Shown here in pieces: positions 17,513-26,650 of a stretch of 58,622 nucleotides of DNA (within the stretch, counting starts at the first letter, position 1; every line of letters begins with the position of its first letter). Source of the stretch: Lysobacteraceae bacterium (lineage in GTDB: Bacteria; Pseudomonadota; Gammaproteobacteria; Xanthomonadales; BQJN01); NCBI GenBank assembly GCA_021604725.1, contig BQJN01000014.1, forward strand, positions 1 through 58,622, given 5' to 3'. The translations under genes and the position numbers were made by a program. Below the pieces are notes generated by a model. That model was not told the DNA's origin. It searched no databases and was given only the letters and a program-made list of their open reading frames with translations.

Positions 17513-19246
17513 ATGAATCAAAAGAAAACAGCTGAGACTGGCCGTAAGTTAGCTACGTTCCAACAGCCAACAATCAAGCCGAAACGGTTGCGGCAAATCA
17601 AGCTCTGCTTCGCTGCAGTTATGGCTCTAGCTCTGGCATGCTCGGCACAGTCTAACGACCTATTGGCAACGCACACTTCGTCTCATGCCAAGGGGAATGC
17701 CCCAGACTACCCCTTCGTTGGGCCAGAAAATGGGGTGTGGACCATTTCCGGACTGAGCGGCGTAGGCATCATGGTGGAAGCACAAAATAATCGCTTGGCG
17801 GTCGGTGTGCACACCTATGACCAGAGCAATGGGCAGCCGGTGTATTTCAGCAGCTTTGGTCCGCTCGGTGCCTTTGGGTATTACCAGGGAACTCTAGACT
17901 ACGCCTACGGTGGCAGCTGCCTGACTTGCGCCGACCAACAGCCACAAGTGGATGTTGGCGCAGGTGGAGAAATCACCATACAGTTCCTCAGCCCGGTTGA
18001 AGCGACTGTATCGTTTACAGCACCTTCAGCCCTGCACATGAATGCTACTAAAGGTGATGAACCTCTAACAATGGAACGCATGCTGTTTGGCTATGCGCCC
18101 GGGCTTGAGGACCGGTTCCGAGGTACGTGGCTATTGCTGGAAGATTTCTCTTACGGTGGATTGATAGATGGTTTCATCAGGGCGACTCCGTTCGAATACA
18201 AATGGGGTGAACACCTTGGTGGGTGTCAAATGGGAAATTTGAGAACGGGTGCCTGTTCGGTTACGCCCGCGTCGTCCAGTTCTCTCTTATACGACGAAGA
18301 CACTGGTGATTTTGTCGTCCATACATTTAGGCCGAGCGGTGGATTTGGCATTACGATCGACCAGTTTCGCTTTGCTGACGCTGGCGCGAGCAAGACGACG
18401 CTCGGACCGGGCCAAACTGTTGGCGTAGGCGGAACCAAAGGAACAGAGATTACGCGACCATCGGCGATGGTGCAGTTGTTTCCGCCAGGACATTTCGAGG
18501 CCTCAGGTCAGGTCGTGACTGAGGCCGGTGCATGGGCGGTCGATGGTCTTGGTGGTGTGGGGATGGAACTGGATATGCAGGCTGGTGTCGTTGGGCTAGG
18601 TACGTTTTCGTACGACGCGAGCAGCGGTGCGCCAGTTTTCCATATGGGTGCTGTACCGTACGCGCAGCTTTCGGGCTTGCCGTTGGATATGAGTATGGGT
18701 GGAAGTTGCCTCGCGTGCGGACCTGGCTCGGTGATTGTGGCACCAGGTGCCGGTGGAACCGCCTCCGTACAACTGGCCGCGATGGACCAAGGTACGGTTG
18801 CGTTCAGTGCACCGGTTGCGGATAGTGTCTTAAATGGGAACCCAAGGGTGCTCGAACGTTTGTATTTCCATTCGACCCTTCAAAGGCTCATGGGTAAATG
18901 GGCGCTAGTTGCTGATGCCGCCGCGACCACGGAGTTCGTGGATGGTCTTGTGATAAATTTCACCGAGATCGTAGACGGAGTGCTGATGGGCTGCCCGGCT
19001 GCAAATTTGATAAATTCGGAGTGTGATGCAACGTACCCGACGACCGTGTTGGCGCAGGTCGACCCCGGTCGCGGTGTCGTTGTCATGTGGGAGGGCGACT
19101 TTAGCCAAAGGGAATATGTATTCGGCTCAATTGGTGTTGAGCGTTCCAGTATTGGAACCATGATCGATTTTGAGGACCCGAAGTACATACGTCTAAGCCG
19201 GGCAGTGAGAGTCTTGTCCAAATCCGCGATGACCAGCCTGGATTAG
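17513..19246 (+). CDS. Large secreted protein of two cysteine-patterned modules (paralogue A)
   Basis: I do not recognise a named family. The 577-residue protein has a long basic N-terminus before a secretion helix (about 41-55, LCFAAVMALALACSAQS). The mature part holds two modules of about 230-250 residues. Each runs: a start strand (GVWTISGLSGVGIMVEAQ or GAWAVDGLGGVGMELDMQ), a TYD or SYD turn, GGSCL(T/A)C, a GAGG box with F-APx, an ER-(M/L)-F segment, a G(T/K)W strand, and GC-x9-C (GCQMGNLRTGAC; GCPAANLINSEC). The start strand loosely resembles repeats of secreted Xanthomonadales proteins (GHG-x-x-xE type). The start is fixed by GAGGAAG nine bases upstream. A paralogue follows at 19661. Extracellular or periplasmic location is inferred. 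Confidence 0.75.
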   Translation: MNQKKTAETGRKLATFQQPTIKPKRLRQIKLCFAAVMALALACSAQSNDLLATHTSSHAKGNAPDYPFVGPENGVWTISGLSGVGIMVEAQNNRLAVGVHTYDQSNGQPVYFSSFGPLGAFGYYQGTLDYAYGGSCLTCADQQPQVDVGAGGEITIQFLSPVEATVSFTAPSALHMNATKGDEPLTMERMLFGYAPGLEDRFRGTWLLLEDFSYGGLIDGFIRATPFEYKWGEHLGGCQMGNLRTGACSVTPASSSSLLYDEDTGDFVVHTFRPSGGFGITIDQFRFADAGASKTTLGPGQTVGVGGTKGTEITRPSAMVQLFPPGHFEASGQVVTEAGAWAVDGLGGVGMELDMQAGVVGLGTFSYDASSGAPVFHMGAVPYAQLSGLPLDMSMGGSCLACGPGSVIVAPGAGGTASVQLAAMDQGTVAFSAPVADSVLNGNPRVLERLYFHSTLQRLMGKWALVADAAATTEFVDGLVINFTEIVDGVLMGCPAANLINSECDATYPTTVLAQVDPGRGVVVMWEGDFSQREYVFGSIGVERSSIGTMIDFEDPKYIRLSRAVRVLSKSAMTSLD

Positions 19247-19660
19247 TTGCCTGAGAGCAGCGTCACGCAGGCTCGGAAAGAGGTACGCGCTGCCCGCGGG
19301 GATCGAATGTCATGAAGGCATTCGAGCTACAGGCTCTGTGGGCCTAAGTCCATCGACTGAGTTTGTTTCTGTGTTTTGCGGGCCCGTAGGGCCTGGCTTG
19401 AAGCGTTGTTTGGGGATGGTTTCCAATGCCGGTGATCCCTTGGCCCCCCGAATCACCAAGGGTGTTCGCCTGTTGCCTTATCGCGAATAGCATCTCTTTC
19501 CCGTCCTTGTCATAACTAATACGAATAGATTCGTACATCGGCTGTGCGTATCTTGCCAATTGCATAGCCATATGTATAGAAAGTCTAAATAAACAGCCCG
19601 CTGTACGTTAGTGTCAGTAACCAGGGAACAGGGAACTTAATTAACAATACGGGAGTTGTT
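19247..19660. other. Intergenic gap between the two secreted paralogues
   Basis: These 414 bases contain no gene I can support. A minus-strand open frame of 75 codons (19344-19571) lacks a ribosome site and has no recognisable similarity. Short dyads such as AAGGGATCA...CACCAAGGG-like sequences occur near 19430-19480, but none has a U-tract. The promoter of the second paralogue probably lies close to 19580-19640, upstream of its GGGAG ribosome site. Confidence 0.5.
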
Positions 19661-21334
19661 ATGAAGCAGTTTTGGACAGGCACATTGTTGGGCGGCGTCG
19701 CCCTGGCATTGGTAGGGACGGCGATCAATGCCGGCAATAGAGACGAGCATCAACATCGCATACAAACCTTCGCGTCGAAAGGCGACGTGGTCAATGCACC
19801 TTTCGTTGGCCCTGAAAATGGGGTCTGGACTATTGATGGGCTGTCAGGCGTTGGCGTCATGCTGGAGGTACAGAATGACCAGGTCGCCATCGGCATACAG
19901 ACCTACGATGCAAAAACCGGCGACCCGCTATTTCTCACCAGCTACGGGACGCTGGTTCACCTCAGCGGAGCGGCGCACTTCGAAGGCGACCTGTTTTACT
20001 CGCAAGATGGCAGCTGTTTGACTTGCGATTTTACGGAGCCAAACGTTGATATGTTGCCCGGCGGGACGATTAACATCACATTTCTTAGTCCTGTGAACGC
20101 GTTGGTTTCCTTTTTTGGGTCGTTGGGTGAGCATGTTGTGTTACCGAAAGGGATTGCGCCCAGCAGCATGAACCGCTTGTTATTTGGTTACTCTCAGCAC
20201 CCGGCGGCGCGGTTCGCAGGAGCCTGGCTCGTTGCCTCTGACCTGTCAGCAGGCGGTGCCTTTGTGATTACCCAGGTGTTCAATATTGCTCAGCAGGGTG
20301 ACAGCATGGTGGGGTGTCCGCTGTTTAGTCTCGCCACCGGCGAATGCGCACCCGGTAACCTTGAATCATTCGTTGTCGACGAAGCCGAAGAGGGCGACGG
20401 GTTTGTTGGTCTGCATTTCAAGTTTGGCGGGTTCGGATTCACTATGGACAAGTACCAGTTTGCTGCGGCTGGTGCCCGCACAACATCATTGGGTGAGTAT
20501 GAAACTATCGGTTTTTCCAACAAGGGTGGCGATAGCAGTTTGCCGGCAATGATGGTACGAGTCGCCGCGCCGGGTCACTTCGACAACCCGACTCAAGTGG
20601 TATCGGAGCCAGGGGCGTGGGCGGTCGCGGGCCTCGGTGGCGTCGGTTTTGAATTGGACATGCAAAACGGCGTAGCCGGTCTAGGCGCGTTTACTTATGA
20701 GGAGGATACAGGCGATCCAATTTCATACACCGCGGCAGTTGCTTTCGACGACCTGGGCAACATTCCGCTTGATCTTGCCAACGGCGGTAGTTGTCTCAAC
20801 TGCGAGCCTGGCACTGTGACAGTCATTCCAGGCGCTGGCGGTACGGCATCTCTGGCGCTGACAAGCATGGATCAGGGTTCAGTCTCGTTTGCTGCACCAA
20901 TAGCCGGCAAAGGCGATGCCCCTGTGACCCATGAACTGGAGCGGCTTTACTTCAACGGCCCGCTTGATCGCTTGCTCGGCAAATGGGCATTGATATCCGA
21001 CCGCAGTGAAGGGGGACTGTTTGTCGGCGGCTTGGTCGTGAACTTCACCGAAGTGATCGACGGTGTAGTGATGGGGTGTCGTTCCAAAAATTTGCTGGAC
21101 GCCGAGTGCGACATGGCCTATCCGGTTTCGGCCACGGCCCAATCAGATGGCGAATCAGGTGTGATCATCTCGGTTGATTCCAGTTTCCTGACCCGAGATT
21201 ACAGCTATGGAGCTGTGGGTGTAGATCAAACCAGCTTCGGTATGGCCGTGGATATTGATGACCCTGAGAATCCAAGGCTGAGTCGTGGCATTCGCCTGCT
21301 TTCAGCGTCGGCGATGGGTGTTGCCTCACAATAG
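19661..21334 (+). CDS. Large secreted protein of two cysteine-patterned modules (paralogue B)
   Basis: This is a 557-residue paralogue of the protein encoded at 17513-19246. A plain signal peptide (LLGGVALALVGTAINAG) is cleaved near residue 25. The mature start again reads PFVGPENGVWTI, followed by LSGVGVMLEVQNDQVAIG. The two modules repeat the same order of landmarks: DGSCLTC and GGSCLNC, a PGGT or PGAGGT box, NRLLF or ERLYF, a G-W strand, and GC-x9-C (GCPLFSLATGEC; GCRSKNLLDAEC). Eight cysteines in four regular pairs suggest disulfides in an oxidising compartment. No catalytic motif is evident. The function is unknown; structural, adhesive or ligand-binding roles are possible. The ribosome site GGGAG precedes the ATG. 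Confidence 0.75.
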   Translation: MKQFWTGTLLGGVALALVGTAINAGNRDEHQHRIQTFASKGDVVNAPFVGPENGVWTIDGLSGVGVMLEVQNDQVAIGIQTYDAKTGDPLFLTSYGTLVHLSGAAHFEGDLFYSQDGSCLTCDFTEPNVDMLPGGTINITFLSPVNALVSFFGSLGEHVVLPKGIAPSSMNRLLFGYSQHPAARFAGAWLVASDLSAGGAFVITQVFNIAQQGDSMVGCPLFSLATGECAPGNLESFVVDEAEEGDGFVGLHFKFGGFGFTMDKYQFAAAGARTTSLGEYETIGFSNKGGDSSLPAMMVRVAAPGHFDNPTQVVSEPGAWAVAGLGGVGFELDMQNGVAGLGAFTYEEDTGDPISYTAAVAFDDLGNIPLDLANGGSCLNCEPGTVTVIPGAGGTASLALTSMDQGSVSFAAPIAGKGDAPVTHELERLYFNGPLDRLLGKWALISDRSEGGLFVGGLVVNFTEVIDGVVMGCRSKNLLDAECDMAYPVSATAQSDGESGVIISVDSSFLTRDYSYGAVGVDQTSFGMAVDIDDPENPRLSRGIRLLSASAMGVASQ

Positions 21335-21337
21335 TTG

Positions 21338-21395
21338 AGGGTGTTGCCATAGTCCGTCCTGGATTAGCAACTCCATGGATTTCACGACAGCCTCA
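21338..21395. repeat. Partial mosaic hairpin repeat
   Basis: The sequence GGGTGTTGC, TAGTCC-GTCCT-GGATTA (21350-21366) and GCAAC matches the head module at 6906-6940, with paired stem changes (TAGCCC/GGGCTA there). It is followed by the CACGACAGCCTCA tail also seen near 7046 and 42530. It lies just after the stop of paralogue B and could be transcribed as a 3' hairpin. Confidence 0.65.
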
Positions 21396-21503
21396 CAGTT
21401 CGTATCGGGGCCTCAGCGTATAGTCGCTGCGGCCCCTTCCTGAAACTTCGCTGACATTCCCTCGCTACGGTATGCAGATTCCCTAAAAGTCACGGAGTCT
21501 GAA

Positions 21504-22943
21504 ATGATGTGTTGTGTTAGATGTAAGCCGTTGTATTGGGTCGCCGCTGTTGCGTTACTTGTCAGTACTTCGGTGCATGCCAGCCCATACCCTGAAGACC
21601 ATTTCGGGCAGCATCTGCAAGCGATCATGGCGGGTATTGCCAATCCGACAGACGAAAACGTAAGCAACGTTGTTCAGCAGCACATGTCTGAACAAATGCA
21701 GGCGCTGCCGATGGCAGCTCATCAACAGTTCTTCCAGCAGATGTCGGCAGAACTGGGCGATTTTGAAGTCGGTGAAGTGCAAGACCAGGGGCCAGGTAGT
21801 TACTACGTCGATGTCAAGCGAAACGGCGATGAGCCAGTACGGTTGTTGGTTGAGTTTGACCCCAATCCACCGTACGGCATGATTGGTATTCAACCTATCC
21901 CGTTCATCGACATGACAGCTCTGAATATCGATGATCCCGCTGCATTGGATCGCGCTTTGCAAAGCCTGGCTCATGGCAATCAGTTTTCTGGCGCATTGTA
22001 TATCGAGGACGCCGGGAAGACTGCATTTGAGGGAGCCTATGGTGATGCCAACAAACGCTATGGCGTGGCCAATACAAAACGGACCCGATTTCCGGTTGGC
22101 TCGATCACCAAAGCGTTCACGCGGCTGGCAGTGCTACTGTTGCATCATCGCGGGCAGCTCGAACTGACCGACACCATCGGCAACTACATTCCCGAACTGC
22201 CCGCTGCCATGGGCGAGCACATCACCGTTTGGCACTTGTTACGTCATCAATCAGGGCTGACAGATTACTTTGGGCATCCGCAGTACGAGCGTGACAAGCG
22301 CAGCTATCTTGATGTGACCGACTACATTCCGGTGATTGCGGATCTAGAGCTTGAGTTTGCGCCCGGCTCGGCGCGACGTTACAGCAATGCTGGTTTTGTG
22401 TTGCTGGGTGTGGTGATCCAACGTGCTTCAGGTATCAACTACCACGACTACATTCGGCAACAGGTGTTTGCGCCGGCGGGCATGGACGATGCCGATTTCG
22501 AGCAGCTCACTTTGGTCGGCAAGCCTTATGCGGTCGGCTACACCAACCTTAGCCCCTTGGGACCTGACCAGGGCTTTGTCCGCGAGAATACTGACATTCT
22601 GCCCGGAATCGGATCGCCTGCCGGTACCGCCTACTGCACCATACAGGACCTGCTACGTTTCGATGATGCCCTGTGGCATGGCAAGGTCTTTCCCGAGACG
22701 GTAGTGAAACTTTTCCACTCAATTGAAATGGCGGAAACGATTGAGGCTGCATTGGCCGCAGACTGGCCAGCTGCCTTTTCAGCCGCAGGTGGTCAACCCG
22801 GTGAAAACGCTTTGATCATCAGTGTTCCCGCCAAAGGCCGTCGCGTCGTGGTACTGTCGAACTATGACGAACGGCTGGCTGAAGATATCGGTGTGCACCT
22901 GTATCAACAACTGAAAAAACAAGACATCCACACGCAGCTCTGA
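21504..22943 (+). CDS. Secreted serine beta-lactamase-like hydrolase (class C/PBP4* fold)
   Basis: This 479-residue exported protein has a signal peptide ending near residue 26 (VHA). A helical N-terminal extension of about 130 residues is followed by a beta-lactamase-fold domain. The SxxK motif is S200-I-T-K203, the YxN motif is Y293-S-N295, and a third box of the HxG/KTG kind is not clear (AAGGQPG is the nearest). Relatives are esterases, D-aminopeptidases, peptidoglycan hydrolases or eukaryotic LACTB-like proteases, so the substrate is open. The N-terminal half contains a DUF3887-like stretch (ADFEVGEVQDQGPGSY-type). It is followed after 22 bases by a two-component system and may be its neighbour in one operon. 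Confidence 0.82.
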   Translation: MMCCVRCKPLYWVAAVALLVSTSVHASPYPEDHFGQHLQAIMAGIANPTDENVSNVVQQHMSEQMQALPMAAHQQFFQQMSAELGDFEVGEVQDQGPGSYYVDVKRNGDEPVRLLVEFDPNPPYGMIGIQPIPFIDMTALNIDDPAALDRALQSLAHGNQFSGALYIEDAGKTAFEGAYGDANKRYGVANTKRTRFPVGSITKAFTRLAVLLLHHRGQLELTDTIGNYIPELPAAMGEHITVWHLLRHQSGLTDYFGHPQYERDKRSYLDVTDYIPVIADLELEFAPGSARRYSNAGFVLLGVVIQRASGINYHDYIRQQVFAPAGMDDADFEQLTLVGKPYAVGYTNLSPLGPDQGFVRENTDILPGIGSPAGTAYCTIQDLLRFDDALWHGKVFPETVVKLFHSIEMAETIEAALAADWPAAFSAAGGQPGENALIISVPAKGRRVVVLSNYDERLAEDIGVHLYQQLKKQDIHTQL

Positions 22944-22965
22944 GTAGGACACGGAGTAGGATCGA

Positions 22966-23658
22966 ATGAGCAAACCACATGTTCTGGTGGTCGAGGACAA
23001 CTCGCTGACCGCCAGTACACTGTGCAGTTACCTGCAACGCAGTGATTTCGTGACCTCGCGAGCTGGCGACGGGCCGACGGCCTGGTCAATGATCAATGCG
23101 CAGTCATTTGATCTGGTATTGCTCGACCTGATGCTTCCCGGGATCGATGGTTTGGAGCTGTGTCGCCGCATTCGAGAGTCATCGTCAGTTCCAGTGTTGA
23201 TGATTACTGCACGCAGTACTGAGGACGATGCGATCACCGGTTTGAGTGCGGGGGCCGACGACTACATCCGCAAGCCTTTCTCGCCAAGAGAGGTGGTGGC
23301 CAGATGTCAAAGAGCGCTGCTTAGAACTGAAACTGACAACGAGAGTGCGGTTGTTTCTTTGGCCGATGACGTGCTGCTCGACCAAAATGCGTTGCGCGCT
23401 GTCGTGCGAGGCGAAGCTATCAAGTTGACACGTGCGGAGGCGCGCTTGCTGACCTTTATGGCGAAACGGCCGGGCCGTGTATTGGATCGAGAGACGCTGC
23501 TGTCTGCGGTATATGACGATATCGCCGATGTCAGTGATCGAACAATTGACACTCACCTGTACAACCTGCGCCGCAAGCTTGAAATTGATCCAAAAAATCC
23601 TCGCTTGCTGACCAGCGAATACGGCATCGGTTACAAGCTGACCAAGACACGGATATGA
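22966..23658 (+). CDS. OmpR/PhoB-family response regulator
   Basis: This 230-residue regulator has a receiver domain at 1-120, with acidic pair E10-D11, phosphoacceptor D54 (LVLLDLMLPG), and K104-type lysine in DDYIRKPFSPREV. A winged-helix effector domain follows at about 130-228 (LTRAEARLLTFMAKRPGRVLDRETLLSAVYDD, then DRTIDTHLYNLRRKLEIDPKNPRLLTSEYGIGYKL). On phosphorylation it should bind promoter DNA as a dimer. The ATG has GGAGTAGG upstream. Its stop overlaps the start of the kinase gene (ATGA), the usual arrangement for a cognate pair. Confidence 0.93.
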   Translation: MSKPHVLVVEDNSLTASTLCSYLQRSDFVTSRAGDGPTAWSMINAQSFDLVLLDLMLPGIDGLELCRRIRESSSVPVLMITARSTEDDAITGLSAGADDYIRKPFSPREVVARCQRALLRTETDNESAVVSLADDVLLDQNALRAVVRGEAIKLTRAEARLLTFMAKRPGRVLDRETLLSAVYDDIADVSDRTIDTHLYNLRRKLEIDPKNPRLLTSEYGIGYKLTKTRI

Positions 23659-25061
23659 GAGTGCGTTTGGCCCACCGTCTGGTGTTGACCCTGGGCGCCC
23701 TGGTACTGATAAGCGCAGTCGTCATGGGGGTGCTTATTCCGCGCTCGGTCAACGTGGAGTTCGAGCAGTTTGTCGAAAAACAAGAGCTTGATGCAGCAGT
23801 GGCTGCAGAGGATGGCGGCTTGCTGCAGGCGGTCGGAGCTCTGTACAGCCAACACGGACGATCGGTGCTGGCGTCTGCCCAGTTGCCAATGGATCGCCGC
23901 TTGCTGGTTATATTTGAATCCAAAGCGCATTGGTCCAACGCTGATTGGCCCCTGTCCAAGGTTGGCTATGAAGCTAGCACTGACACCTTGAGCTTCAGCC
24001 TCGTTGGCGAAGACGAGAACGTGCTGATGCTTGCAGGAATTCCGCCTCAACGATGGTTGAATTCGGAGGAGGGCGTTGCCTTGGCCTGGATGTTGCCAAG
24101 CGATGTGTTTTCGCCACCTGCGCTGCAATTTGAACGCTCGGTGCGCTTGCGAACGTACCTGGTGATTGTGCCGGTGGTACTGACGATACTGGCACTGATG
24201 TATTGGCTGGTGCGTCGTTCAATGGCACCAGTAGAGCGTTTGAATCTGGCGATGCGTGGCATTGGCGATGGATCTTTACCGGACCGCCTGGAGGTGCAAA
24301 GCAATGACGAGGTGGGTGAGCTGACGGCTTCATTCAATGAGGCCATCGATCGCTTGCAGCGGATGCAACAGGCGCGGCACCGCATGACCTCCGACATCGC
24401 CCACGAGCTTCGCACACCGATCACCAACGTCCGAGCGCGACTGGAAGGCATGGTCGATGGTGTGTTTGCTGTCAACCAGGACGAAGCACGGATTTTATTG
24501 GCGGAAATGGAGCAGCTGAGTACTTTGGTTGAAGACCTGCAGCAATTGAGCCTTGCTGAATCGGGTGAGTTGGCCGTCGCGTTACAGCCAGTTCGGTTGG
24601 TGGCATTTATTGCGGACCTTGAACAAACCTGGAAGCCGGTCGCTGAGTCTGCGGGCAAAGTCATTGGCGTGGCTGCAGAGGAAGCATTGGAGGTGGAAGC
24701 TGATCCGGTCAGGTTACGCCAATTGATCGGTATTCTGATTGACAATGCCTTGCAGCATGGAGGGCCGGGTGTGACGGTCACATTGCGCTGCAGGCGACAC
24801 CACGGGCAGCCTGAGTTGGTCGTCGAAGACAATGGACCAGGGATGGATGAGGCTGATCGCAACAGGATGTTTGATCGGCTCTATCGTGCTGACGAGTCCC
24901 GCGCTCGCGATACTGGAGGCAGCGGCCTGGGCCTGGCTATCGCTCGCCAGTTGGCGGCCCTGCAGGGTGCAGTCATTGAGGCGCAGTCCGGTAATCAGTC
25001 AATGGGGTTAAGGATGATTGTTCGCTTCCAGACATGCCAGAGCCGCGAAAGCGCCAGGTGA
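23655..25061 (+). CDS. Sensor histidine kinase, partner of the upstream regulator
   Basis: This inner-membrane kinase has 468 residues. TM1 is at about 10-30 and a periplasmic sensor domain of about 135 residues follows. TM2 is at about 168-186 and a HAMP linker spans about 187-240. The DHp domain carries phosphoacceptor H250 in SDIAHELRTPITNVRARLEG. The ATPase domain has an N-box (LIDNALQHGGPG), G1 (VEDNGPGMD) and G2 (GGSGLGLAIARQLA). Its start overlaps the regulator stop by 4 bases. The sensor domain shows no family I recognise. The serine hydrolase just upstream hints at a cell-envelope signal, but this is context only. Confidence 0.92.
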   Translation: MRVRLAHRLVLTLGALVLISAVVMGVLIPRSVNVEFEQFVEKQELDAAVAAEDGGLLQAVGALYSQHGRSVLASAQLPMDRRLLVIFESKAHWSNADWPLSKVGYEASTDTLSFSLVGEDENVLMLAGIPPQRWLNSEEGVALAWMLPSDVFSPPALQFERSVRLRTYLVIVPVVLTILALMYWLVRRSMAPVERLNLAMRGIGDGSLPDRLEVQSNDEVGELTASFNEAIDRLQRMQQARHRMTSDIAHELRTPITNVRARLEGMVDGVFAVNQDEARILLAEMEQLSTLVEDLQQLSLAESGELAVALQPVRLVAFIADLEQTWKPVAESAGKVIGVAAEEALEVEADPVRLRQLIGILIDNALQHGGPGVTVTLRCRRHHGQPELVVEDNGPGMDEADRNRMFDRLYRADESRARDTGGSGLGLAIARQLAALQGAVIEAQSGNQSMGLRMIVRFQTCQSRESAR

Positions 25062-25160
25062 TGGAACCAACTGATGGCTCTGGTGTAACCAATTTGTTCC
25101 TGCTTTCCTAGTGTTTAGTGAAGGCCGCCACGTCGGACGGCTACAGCGGAACACAATGCC

Positions 25161-26069
25161 ATGTTGAAATCCCTAGCACTGGTCGCACTTATGGCGACTT
25201 CAACGGCCCAGGCTGGGTCCTTCTCTTCGAGCGATCTGCCTGCCGACGCGCAGTGGTATGTTCACGTCAACCTTGATGTCATGCAGTCCTCGTCGACTGG
25301 TCAGGTGATTTTCGCCGAATCGATTGGTGAGGCTTTCGAGGACATTCAACGAGACGTCGGTATTGACCTTTCTGGTCAGATCGATTCTGTCACCATAAGC
25401 GGTGCGTCCTTGCCGCCCGATCAGCCAGCCATCCTGCTGCGCGGTGAATTGTCGCTGCATACTCAGACGCAGATCATCGACCTGATGCGCCAGGAAGGCG
25501 ATGTGTTTATCGAAGAGCAGTACGCCGGCCTGACCTATTATGGTTTCGACCAAGATGGACATCGAGGCTCGCACGCTGGTGAGGACATGCTCTACATCGC
25601 GTTCGGCATCGGTTCGACCATGGTCAGCCCCAGCGAGCAAGTGGTTCGCGACTATCTAGCCAACGGCGCCGAGCCTGCCACCCGCTACGTTGCCGATCCA
25701 AACGCGATGTTGGTATTGCACGCTGAACAGGCCATGGTGCAGGGTGGGGTGGATGCGCGTGATGTCGACGTGCCCGGTGGCTGGGATTCCGAAATTGTCT
25801 CCAACATTGACAGCGCCGCATTGGTGTTGGCCGATGCTGGTGGTGACATGTTGTCGTTCGATGCGGAGATCGTCGCCAGTACAGAAGAGCACGCCTTCTA
25901 CATCCACAATGTGGTGCAAGGCTTGTTGTCGCTCAAAGCACTGGAGTCAGGCGATAGCAACGAGGAAATCAAGGCGTTTTTGATGAACGCCCATGTCGAT
26001 AGCCAGGGCAATCTGGTGACCATGAGCGCGATGATCCCGTTGAGTTTGCTGGAAGAGGTCATCGACTAG
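25161..26069 (+). CDS. Exported protein of unknown function in an ECF sigma cluster
   Basis: This 302-residue protein has a signal peptide (MLKSLALVALMATSTAQAGS, cleavage near 18). It has no family I can name with certainty. The opening DLPADAQWYVHVNLDVM, followed by a predicted mixed alpha/beta body and a repeated theme of DxxSxxL and hydrophobic strands, recalls DUF3352-like or lipoprotein-associated exported proteins. Cysteines are absent. It lies 13 bases ahead of the ECF sigma gene and is probably the first gene of that transcript. This suggests it is either the sensed partner or a target of the sigma regulon. The ATG at 25161 is chosen because it is followed directly by the signal peptide. 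Confidence 0.6.
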   Translation: MLKSLALVALMATSTAQAGSFSSSDLPADAQWYVHVNLDVMQSSSTGQVIFAESIGEAFEDIQRDVGIDLSGQIDSVTISGASLPPDQPAILLRGELSLHTQTQIIDLMRQEGDVFIEEQYAGLTYYGFDQDGHRGSHAGEDMLYIAFGIGSTMVSPSEQVVRDYLANGAEPATRYVADPNAMLVLHAEQAMVQGGVDARDVDVPGGWDSEIVSNIDSAALVLADAGGDMLSFDAEIVASTEEHAFYIHNVVQGLLSLKALESGDSNEEIKAFLMNAHVDSQGNLVTMSAMIPLSLLEEVID

Positions 26070-26082
26070 CCGAGATTGATTC

Positions 26083-26649
26083 GTGTCGATCGATAAAGAT
26101 AGAGAGCTAGCGGTGTCAGCCAAGTCAGGTGACGCCGCTGCCTTTGAAGCACTGGTGACTCGGTACGAGACACCGGTGTTTCGGTATTTGCTGGCACGGC
26201 TCGGTCATCGAGCAGATGCCGAGGATGCCTTGCAAGAAGCGTTTGTCAGCGCCTATCGGTACCTGCAATCCTTTAATGTCGAGCAGTCGTTTCGGGCGTG
26301 GATTTATACCATCGCCATTCGAGAGGCAGGTCGGATTGGCAAACGGCAAACCCGTCGCCGCTGGGTTGAGCGTCTGTTTGCTGGCAGTGGTGAACCGGTC
26401 GACGACACTGACCCGGTGGGCGATCATGGCGTATGGGCGCTGGCGCGACAGGCGTTACCGGTTCAGCAATTCACTGCCTTGTGGTTGTATTATCATGAAC
26501 AATGGGACGTCGGCGAAGTCGCGGCGGGTCTGGGTCGCTCAAGCAGTTGGGTGAAAGTGAATCTGCATCGCGCCCGCGGTGTTTTGCGCAAACGCCTGCA
26601 GCCGGCGTCACCGGCGCTGGATCTGGAGTCGGAAGGCAAGAGGGTTTGA
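26083..26649 (+). CDS. ECF-family RNA polymerase sigma factor
   Basis: This 188-residue sigma factor starts with GTG. Region 2 covers about residues 20-95 (AFEALVTRYETPVFRYLLARLGHRADAEDALQEAFVSAYRYL, then FRAWIYTIAIREAGR). Region 4 covers about 130-180 (LPVQQFTALWLYYHEQWDVGEVAAGLGRSSSWVKVNLHRARGVLRKRL). It is the second ECF sigma in this window and is only distantly similar to the first. It is followed after one base by a single-pass membrane protein that is probably its anti-sigma factor, and preceded by an exported protein. Confidence 0.88.
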   Translation: MSIDKDRELAVSAKSGDAAAFEALVTRYETPVFRYLLARLGHRADAEDALQEAFVSAYRYLQSFNVEQSFRAWIYTIAIREAGRIGKRQTRRRWVERLFAGSGEPVDDTDPVGDHGVWALARQALPVQQFTALWLYYHEQWDVGEVAAGLGRSSSWVKVNLHRARGVLRKRLQPASPALDLESEGKRV

Positions 26650-26650
26650 T

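Noticed and set aside
19344..19571. Minus-strand 75-codon open frame between the secreted paralogues
   Set aside because: No ribosome site, no recognisable domain, and it is the only open frame of note in a 414-bp gap; chance cannot be excluded.
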